A stretch of DNA of 18,138 bases from M30B66 sp040882555 (GTDB taxonomy: Bacteria; Bacteroidota; Bacteroidia; M30B66). Of the stretch, positions 13,209-18,138 are shown one piece after another. The notes below the pieces were generated by a model. It was not told the DNA's origin. It ran no database searches and saw only the letters and a list, made by a program, of their open reading frames with translations. Location: the NCBI GenBank assembly GCA_040882555.1, contig JBBEBC010000114.1:1-18138 (forward strand). The letters run 5' to 3'. The position numbers were made by a program, and so were the translations under genes. Numbering within the stretch: the first letter of the stretch is position 1; each line of letters opens with the position of its first letter.

Positions 13209-14624
13209 ATGAAAAAACTTGTAATATTCATATTTTCCATACTCATCCTGACGCTTCAATCGTCGGCCCAATCAGGAAAACGATGGACTCTTAAAGAATG
13301 TATTTCATATGCTATTGAAAATAACTTCCAGATTGCCCAAAGCGATTTGCAAGTTGAACAAAGCAGAATCAATACACTTCAATCCAAGGCATCAGTAATT
13401 CCCACATTAAGTGGTGGCGCTAATCATACGTATAATTTTGGTCGAAGAATTGACCCTTTTACTAATCAGTTCGCTACCAATAGAGTGCTTTCTCAAAATT
13501 TCAGTCTTAGCAGTGGGGTGAATCTGTTTTCGGGATTAAGTAATACGCAAACTATTTTCGCAAATCAATTGGCTGAAATTGCAGCAAAGTACCAGAACGA
13601 TCAGTTGAAAAATGATGTTTCTCTGCAAATAACGAATGCCTTTTTACAGATTATTCTTTCTGATGAACTTTTAAGCATCTCCGAAAGTCAGCTTAAAACC
13701 ACTCAAATTCAAAGAGACCAAGGCAAATTGCTTTACGAAGCCGGTAGAACTGCAAAGGGAGATTTTCTTCAAACGGAAGCCCAACTTGCCAATGAAGAGT
13801 TGAATGTGGTAACTTCAAAAAACCGGGTTGATTTAGCCAAACTTACTTTAGCTCAGTTAATTGGCTTAGAAGATGCTAGTGATTTTGATGTAGAAAGACC
13901 TGATTTTAGCTCCATAAAAATGGAGTTGCCCCCTTACAATGAAAGAGAATTAATAACGGTTGCCTTTACAAATCAGCCTGGAGTTATTGGCGCTGAATAC
14001 CAAGTGCGTAGTGCAGAAAAAAATATAAAAGCTGCACGAGGAGCCTATTATCCCTCGCTTAGCGCCTTCGGCGGAATTGGAACTGGTTACTCTCAACTTG
14101 CCAGGTCAATTATTGGAAGTTCGACTCAAACTCAGAATTTGGGAACCTTCATGGGACAGCCTATTGATATTGATGTTCAAGTACCTATTACTGAACTAAC
14201 GCCATTTTCAGATCAACTAACCCAGAACTTTAATAGAACCGTGGGCTTGTCATTAAACGTTCCAATTTTTAATAATTTGAGGTCTAGAAATCAGGTTTCT
14301 CTTCAAAAGATAAGTCTTGAGAATGCGCGATTACAGGAAAATATCACGAAGAATCAACTAAGACGAGATATTCAAACTGCATTTTTTGATGCTAGATCTG
14401 CTTTTGAAAGGTTTAAGGCAACACAAAAGTCTGTTGTTGCACTAGAAGAATCTTTTGGATATATGCAGGAACGCTATAATGTAGGGATGCTGAATACGCT
14501 GGAATACAACACCTCAAAAAATCAACTTATTGCAGCTCAAAGTAATCTAGCACAAGCGCGATATGAATTTATTCTACGCATAAAAGTGCTCGACTTTTAT
14601 CAAGGTAATACCATTGAACTATAA
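13209..14624 (+). CDS. TolC-family outer-membrane efflux protein
   Basis: The 471-residue protein has a signal peptide (1-20, cleavage SSA|Q) and two outer-membrane-efflux (OEP) repeats. RWTLKECISYAIENNFQIAQSDLQVEQS opens the first and AAYYPSLSAFGG-like text (GAYYPSLSAFGGIG) opens the strand part of the second. Long heptad-rich helices (for example about 170-220 and 365-460, with NQLRRDIQTAFFDARSAFERFKAT) would form the periplasmic alpha-barrel of the trimeric channel. It exports substrates delivered by an inner-membrane pump through an adaptor. The adaptor gene follows after one base. ATG 13209 opens directly on the signal peptide; an upstream TTG at 13191 belongs to the promoter. An overlapping out-of-frame ATGACATGA precedes the start. 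Confidence 0.92.
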   Translation: MKKLVIFIFSILILTLQSSAQSGKRWTLKECISYAIENNFQIAQSDLQVEQSRINTLQSKASVIPTLSGGANHTYNFGRRIDPFTNQFATNRVLSQNFSLSSGVNLFSGLSNTQTIFANQLAEIAAKYQNDQLKNDVSLQITNAFLQIILSDELLSISESQLKTTQIQRDQGKLLYEAGRTAKGDFLQTEAQLANEELNVVTSKNRVDLAKLTLAQLIGLEDASDFDVERPDFSSIKMELPPYNERELITVAFTNQPGVIGAEYQVRSAEKNIKAARGAYYPSLSAFGGIGTGYSQLARSIIGSSTQTQNLGTFMGQPIDIDVQVPITELTPFSDQLTQNFNRTVGLSLNVPIFNNLRSRNQVSLQKISLENARLQENITKNQLRRDIQTAFFDARSAFERFKATQKSVVALEESFGYMQERYNVGMLNTLEYNTSKNQLIAAQSNLAQARYEFILRIKVLDFYQGNTIEL

Positions 14625-14625
14625 C

Positions 14626-15978
14626 ATGAAGACATCAACTAAAATAATTATTGTTGCCGCTCTGGTAATTATTGTTGGAGGGATTATCGCAAAAAAAGCG
14701 GGATGGATTGGCAAGTCAACTGCCTTGGAAATTTCTGCAGAAAAACCAATCAAAAGAACCATTGTTGAAACCGTTTCCGCCAACGGAAAAATTCAGCCCG
14801 AGGTTGAAGTGAAAATTTCTGCTGATGTATCTGGTGAAATCGTAGAGCTTTTTGTTATTGAAGGACAAAAAGTCAATAAAGGTGACCATTTACTTACCAT
14901 AAACCCCGATTTAATTAAAGCAGCAGCCGACAGAGTTGCAGCAGCATTAAATCAAACCAAAGCAAATCTGGCAAACTCCAGAGCTAGAGAAACACAAGTT
15001 AAGGCTGCTTTTGTAAATACGGAGATTACCTTCAACAGAACCAAAACACTTTACGAAAAGAAAGCTGTTTCAGATGCCGAATTTGACGCTGCAAAGGCTC
15101 AATATGAAGGAGCTAAAGCTGATCTTGAAGCTGCTAAACAAACTGTTCTGGCTTCCGAGTTCTCTGTTAAAAGTGCCGAAGCCTCGCTCAAAGAAGCAAA
15201 TGATAATCTTGCGAGAACAAGAATCTATTCTCCAACTGACGGAACTGTTTCCCAACTCAATGTTGAATTAGGGGAGCGTGTTGTTGGTACAGCTCAAATG
15301 AGCGGAACTGAATTATTGCGCATTGCCAATCTTAATGAAATGGAAGTGAGTGTAGATGTTAATGAAAATGACATCGTTAGAATTCATTTGAACGATACTA
15401 CTATGATTGAAGTTGATGCTTACGGCGATAGAGAGTTCAGAGGAATTGTTACAGAAATTGCAAACTCTGCCAATAGTTCAGCTTTGGGTGGAAATAGTGC
15501 CGATCAGGTAACCAATTTCACGGTTAAAATCCGCATTCTTAGAGAATCATACACCGACTTAATTGATGCAGATAAACCTTACTTAAGTCCTTTTAGACCA
15601 GGCATGTCGGCAACGGTAGATATTCGTACACAGGTTAAATATGGCATCTTGTCAGTTCCAATCATGTCGGTAACTACACGCACTACCAAGGAAATGGAAG
15701 AGAAGGCTGATGGAAAAACAGCTAATGAGGCGGATTCAAACGATGAAGCTAAAGCTGATGATGAAATTAAGGAAGTGATTTTTGTTGTTTCTGAAGGGAA
15801 AGCCTCCATAAGAGAGGTAAAAACAGGAATCCAAGATAATAACTACATTGAGGTTACTTCAGGAATTGATGAATCTTTAGACGTTGTATCAGCACCATAT
15901 TCGGCAATCTCCAAACTCTTGAAAGAAGGAACTGAAGTCACTGTTAAAATATCAGATGACATTAATTCCAGTAAATAA
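14626..15978 (+). CDS. HlyD/MacA-type periplasmic efflux adaptor (membrane fusion protein)
   Basis: This 450-residue adaptor has one N-terminal membrane anchor (about 5-22), a split lipoyl domain (ISADVSGEIVELFVIEGQKVNKGDHLLTI, 64-92, and RIYSPTDGTVSQLNVELGERV, 199-219), an alpha-helical hairpin (about 98-198) and a beta-barrel domain (PFRPGMSATVDI, 322-333). It joins an inner-membrane pump to a TolC channel. The proximal domain carries a strongly acidic, low-complexity insertion at about 354-383 (EMEEKADGKTANEADSNDEA). MacA of the MacAB ABC pump is the nearest familiar type, but no ABC or RND pump gene follows: the next gene is tsaB. ATG 14626, one base after the tolC stop, was preferred to an upstream TTG at 14614, since it gives a standard N-in membrane anchor. 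Confidence 0.92.
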   Translation: MKTSTKIIIVAALVIIVGGIIAKKAGWIGKSTALEISAEKPIKRTIVETVSANGKIQPEVEVKISADVSGEIVELFVIEGQKVNKGDHLLTINPDLIKAAADRVAAALNQTKANLANSRARETQVKAAFVNTEITFNRTKTLYEKKAVSDAEFDAAKAQYEGAKADLEAAKQTVLASEFSVKSAEASLKEANDNLARTRIYSPTDGTVSQLNVELGERVVGTAQMSGTELLRIANLNEMEVSVDVNENDIVRIHLNDTTMIEVDAYGDREFRGIVTEIANSANSSALGGNSADQVTNFTVKIRILRESYTDLIDADKPYLSPFRPGMSATVDIRTQVKYGILSVPIMSVTTRTTKEMEEKADGKTANEADSNDEAKADDEIKEVIFVVSEGKASIREVKTGIQDNNYIEVTSGIDESLDVVSAPYSAISKLLKEGTEVTVKISDDINSSK

Positions 15979-16690
15979 ACGATTGAATTACATTCTTCAC
16001 CTCGAAACAGCCACTGCGCTTTGCTCCGTAGCTTTAGCTTCTGAAGGAAAATTAATTTCTAAATTTTCTATCTCCCAAGGTTTCAAGCATGCCGAAAACC
16101 TCATGCCTTTATGTGATCAATTGATCAAAGAATCAGGCATTTCTTATAATGATTTAAAAGCTGTAGCTGTTTCAGCAGGACCAGGCTCTTACACTGGTTT
16201 ACGAATTGGTGTTTCAACAGCAAAAGGGATTTGCTATGGCTTGAGTACTCCTTTAATAACAGTTCCCACTTTGGGTATTCTTGCAAGAGTTTTTAAGGAT
16301 GCAAACCCTGATTTCAAAGGACTAATAGCTCCTATGATTGATGCGCGAAGGATGGAAGTTTATACATCAGTTTTCGATTCAGAATTGAATCAAATCATGG
16401 CTGAAACACCACTGGTTATTGATAAGCTTTTATATAGTGATTATCTGATTGAACATAAGATTGCTTTTATTGGCGATGGAGCTGAGAAGTGCAAAGAGAT
16501 TTTGTCGGAGAATGAGAATGCTATATTTGCCTATCAAGCTGATTTAGATGCAGCTGGAATGATTGATTACGCATTTAAGGCATTTAACAAAAAGAATTTT
16601 GCTGATTTGGCTTATTTCGAACCTGAATATTTAAAGCCATATCAGGGCACTCCGCCACCAGCGGGAATAAATGCAGGAAAGAAAGTATGA
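15956..16690 (+). CDS. tsaB: TsaB, dimerisation subunit of the tRNA t6A37 threonylcarbamoyltransferase
   Basis: TsaB (YeaZ) is an inactive ASKHA-fold partner of TsaD, needed with TsaE for adding threonylcarbamoyl to A37 of ANN-decoding tRNAs. The hallmarks are ILHLETATALCSVAL (13-27), AVSAGPGSYTGLRIGVSTAKGICYG (71-95) and PMIDARRMEVYT; the length of about 240 suits the family. Two starts are possible. ATG 15956 overlaps the adaptor gene by 23 bases and adds MTLIPVNKR. TTG 15983, four bases after the adaptor stop, gives MNYILHLETAT, closer to where homologues begin. I report the ATG but regard the TTG as equally likely. The stop overlaps the rsgA start (ATGA). Confidence 0.93.
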   Translation: MTLIPVNKRLNYILHLETATALCSVALASEGKLISKFSISQGFKHAENLMPLCDQLIKESGISYNDLKAVAVSAGPGSYTGLRIGVSTAKGICYGLSTPLITVPTLGILARVFKDANPDFKGLIAPMIDARRMEVYTSVFDSELNQIMAETPLVIDKLLYSDYLIEHKIAFIGDGAEKCKEILSENENAIFAYQADLDAAGMIDYAFKAFNKKNFADLAYFEPEYLKPYQGTPPPAGINAGKKV

Positions 16691-17616
16691 AAGCCCTTGT
16701 TATTAGATCAACGGGAAGTTTTGCTTCTGTAATCACTGAAGATGGTAGACAAGTGGAATGCAAAGTAAAAGGCATATTCAGAAAGACAGAATTAAGAACT
16801 ACCAACCCAATTGCCGTTGGTGACAAGGTTAAAATTGATGAATCGGGCGATGTAGCATTGATCACCGAAATTGATGATAGAGATAATTATATCATTCGCA
16901 AATCAATCAACTTAAGTAAAGAAGCTCATATTCTTGCGGCCAATGTTGACCAAGCCTATGTATTGGTAACACTGCATTCTCCGAGAACTTCGATGGGTTT
17001 TGTGGATCGTCTTCTAGTAACATGTGAAGCCTATCATATTCCTGCGTCTATCGTCATCAATAAAGCAGATCTATATGAGCACAAGGACAAAGACTTGGAT
17101 TTGCTTGCCGATTTCATTGATGTCTATTCAAGTATTGGCTATGAAGTTATAGTGGTTTCAGCCCTCACGGGGATGAATTTAGATGTCCTTAGGAAGCACA
17201 TGCAAGACAAAATATGTCTATTTGTAGGGCATTCGGGAAGCGGGAAATCATCACTCATAAATGCTATCCAGCCAGGATTAAAACTTAAAACGGGAGATAT
17301 TTCGGCAGCTCACGGCAAAGGAAAACATACCACTACATTCGCAGAATTGCACCCTCTCGATGCTTCCACCTGGATAGTAGACACTCCCGGAGTAAAGGAG
17401 TTTGGAATTATTGATATGGAGAAATTCGAGATTAGAAATTACTTTCCCGAGTTTAGAGAGCTTGCGCCTGAATGCAGATTCAAGAATTGTCTTCATCTTG
17501 AAGAGCCCGGTTGCGCAATTAAAAAGGGTGTTGAACAAGGGAATATTCCACCTGAAAGGTATTCATCTTATCTTGGGCTCATGAATTCTGAAGAAATTCA
17601 AGGTTCTAAAAAATGA
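16687..17616 (+). CDS. rsgA: Ribosome small-subunit-dependent GTPase RsgA
   Basis: RsgA (YjeQ) binds the 30S subunit late in assembly and hydrolyses GTP to release maturation factors. The 309-residue protein shows an N-terminal OB fold (about 1-70) and a circularly permuted GTPase in which G4 NKAD (125-128) precedes G1 GHSGSGKS (181-188), the G2-like KHTTT (213-217) and G3 DTPG (232-235). The C-terminal zinc finger has its ligands C263, C268, H270 and C276 intact (CRFKNCLHLEEPGC). The start is the ATG in an ATGA overlap with tsaB, and its own end overlaps dtd in the same way, so translational coupling is likely through all three genes. Confidence 0.97.
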   Translation: MKALVIRSTGSFASVITEDGRQVECKVKGIFRKTELRTTNPIAVGDKVKIDESGDVALITEIDDRDNYIIRKSINLSKEAHILAANVDQAYVLVTLHSPRTSMGFVDRLLVTCEAYHIPASIVINKADLYEHKDKDLDLLADFIDVYSSIGYEVIVVSALTGMNLDVLRKHMQDKICLFVGHSGSGKSSLINAIQPGLKLKTGDISAAHGKGKHTTTFAELHPLDASTWIVDTPGVKEFGIIDMEKFEIRNYFPEFRELAPECRFKNCLHLEEPGCAIKKGVEQGNIPPERYSSYLGLMNSEEIQGSKK

Positions 17617-18065
17617 GAGCAGTTGTTCAAAGGGTTACCTCAGCTTCAGTTACTATTGAAGGGGAAGTTTTCGCTTCTATCAGGCAAGGTGTGCTTGTTT
17701 TGGTAGGTATTGAGGATAATGATTCTATTGATGATGGTCAATGGCTTGCTGCAAAGATTTCGAATATGCGAATCTTTGATGATGAAAAAGGGGTGATGAA
17801 TAAATCGGTTTCCGATGTGCATGGCGAAGCGCTTGTAATTAGTCAGTTCACGCTGTTTGCATCTACAAAAAAAGGAAATAGACCTTCCTATATCAAAGCA
17901 GGAAAACCTGAATATGCCTCAAAAATGTATGAGATCTTCTGTCGCCAGATTAGCTCAGAGATGAGTCGACCTGCCAAAACAGGAATCTTTGCAGCACATA
18001 TGATTATTCAATCTGTAAATGATGGCCCGGTAACCATACTAATTGATTCAAAAGCGAGAGAATAA
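17613..18065 (+). CDS. dtd: D-aminoacyl-tRNA deacylase
   Basis: Dtd removes D-amino acids (and glycine mischarged on tRNA-Ala) from tRNAs, recycling them and keeping D-residues out of proteins. The 150-residue product is full length, begins MRAVVQRVTSASVTI and has the two active-site motifs SQFTL (77-81) and the Gly-cisPro motif in GPVTI (138-142) that excludes L-aminoacyl-tRNAs. KKGNRPSY (86-93) is also typical. It starts within an ATGA overlap with rsgA and is the last gene of the plus-strand run seen here. The 73 bases after its stop hold no convincing terminator, so the operon may continue beyond the window. Confidence 0.97.
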   Translation: MRAVVQRVTSASVTIEGEVFASIRQGVLVLVGIEDNDSIDDGQWLAAKISNMRIFDDEKGVMNKSVSDVHGEALVISQFTLFASTKKGNRPSYIKAGKPEYASKMYEIFCRQISSEMSRPAKTGIFAAHMIIQSVNDGPVTILIDSKARE

Positions 18066-18138
18066 AGGTATTTTTCTCTACTCGGTCGATTCGGTTAGTC
18101 ATAAATCGAAGAAAATTCTAAAGTTTCAAGTACTAGAT

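Noticed and set aside
18066..18138. Possible terminator or repeat after dtd, including TCGATT...AATCGA
   Set aside because: The arms are six bases with a 12-base loop and no U-run; the region is cut by the window edge.
1..18138. A defence island, CRISPR array, mobile element or biosynthetic cluster
   Set aside because: I read through both strands and found only recognisable core genes, two T9SS cargo genes and an LRR protein; no transposase, integrase, tRNA, array of direct repeats or toxin-antitoxin pair is visible.

Overview
The window looks like core chromosome of a low-GC member of the Bacteroidota, probably Flavobacteriia-like or a related marine lineage. Three things point there: two secreted proteins with the C-terminal sorting domain of the type IX secretion system (T9SS), promoters of the Bacteroidota form TAnnTTTG with A-rich leaders and almost no Shine-Dalgarno sequences, and an atpD-atpC pair with no other ATP synthase genes beside it. 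Genus cannot be told from this sequence. I see no mobile element, integrase, CRISPR array, tRNA or rRNA.

Layout from left to right. The 3' end of clpX (1-147, +) abuts, with no spare base, the end of a minus-strand operon ribF -> secreted leucine-rich-repeat protein (1681-148). A divergent promoter region (1682-1912) separates ribF from atpD-atpC (+). A rho-independent terminator follows atpC and lies directly in front of tadA (+). typA (+) has its own strong-looking promoter and ends at a long terminator hairpin shared with the convergent minus-strand block. That block holds two tandem paralogous T9SS cargo proteins (7224-6205 and 8408-7392, each apparently its own transcription unit), a two-component pair (OmpR/PhoB-type regulator followed by a PhoR-type kinase), a MATE transporter and an RlmI-like rRNA methyltransferase. 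At 13046-13208 a second divergent promoter region starts a tight plus-strand run: tolC-like outer-membrane factor, periplasmic adaptor, tsaB, rsgA and dtd, all touching or overlapping.

Functionally, most genes serve translation or its quality control (typA, tadA, tsaB, rsgA, dtd, rlmI-like), energy and cofactors (atpD, atpC, ribF), proteolysis (clpX) and envelope export (MATE, TolC/adaptor, T9SS cargo). The window does not contain a clear previously undescribed system. The items most worth a second look are the T9SS paralog pair with its motif-rich upstream region, the efflux pair that lacks a pump but is fused into a translation-quality operon, and the very short leaders in which the promoter's own TTTG can be mistaken for a TTG start codon.
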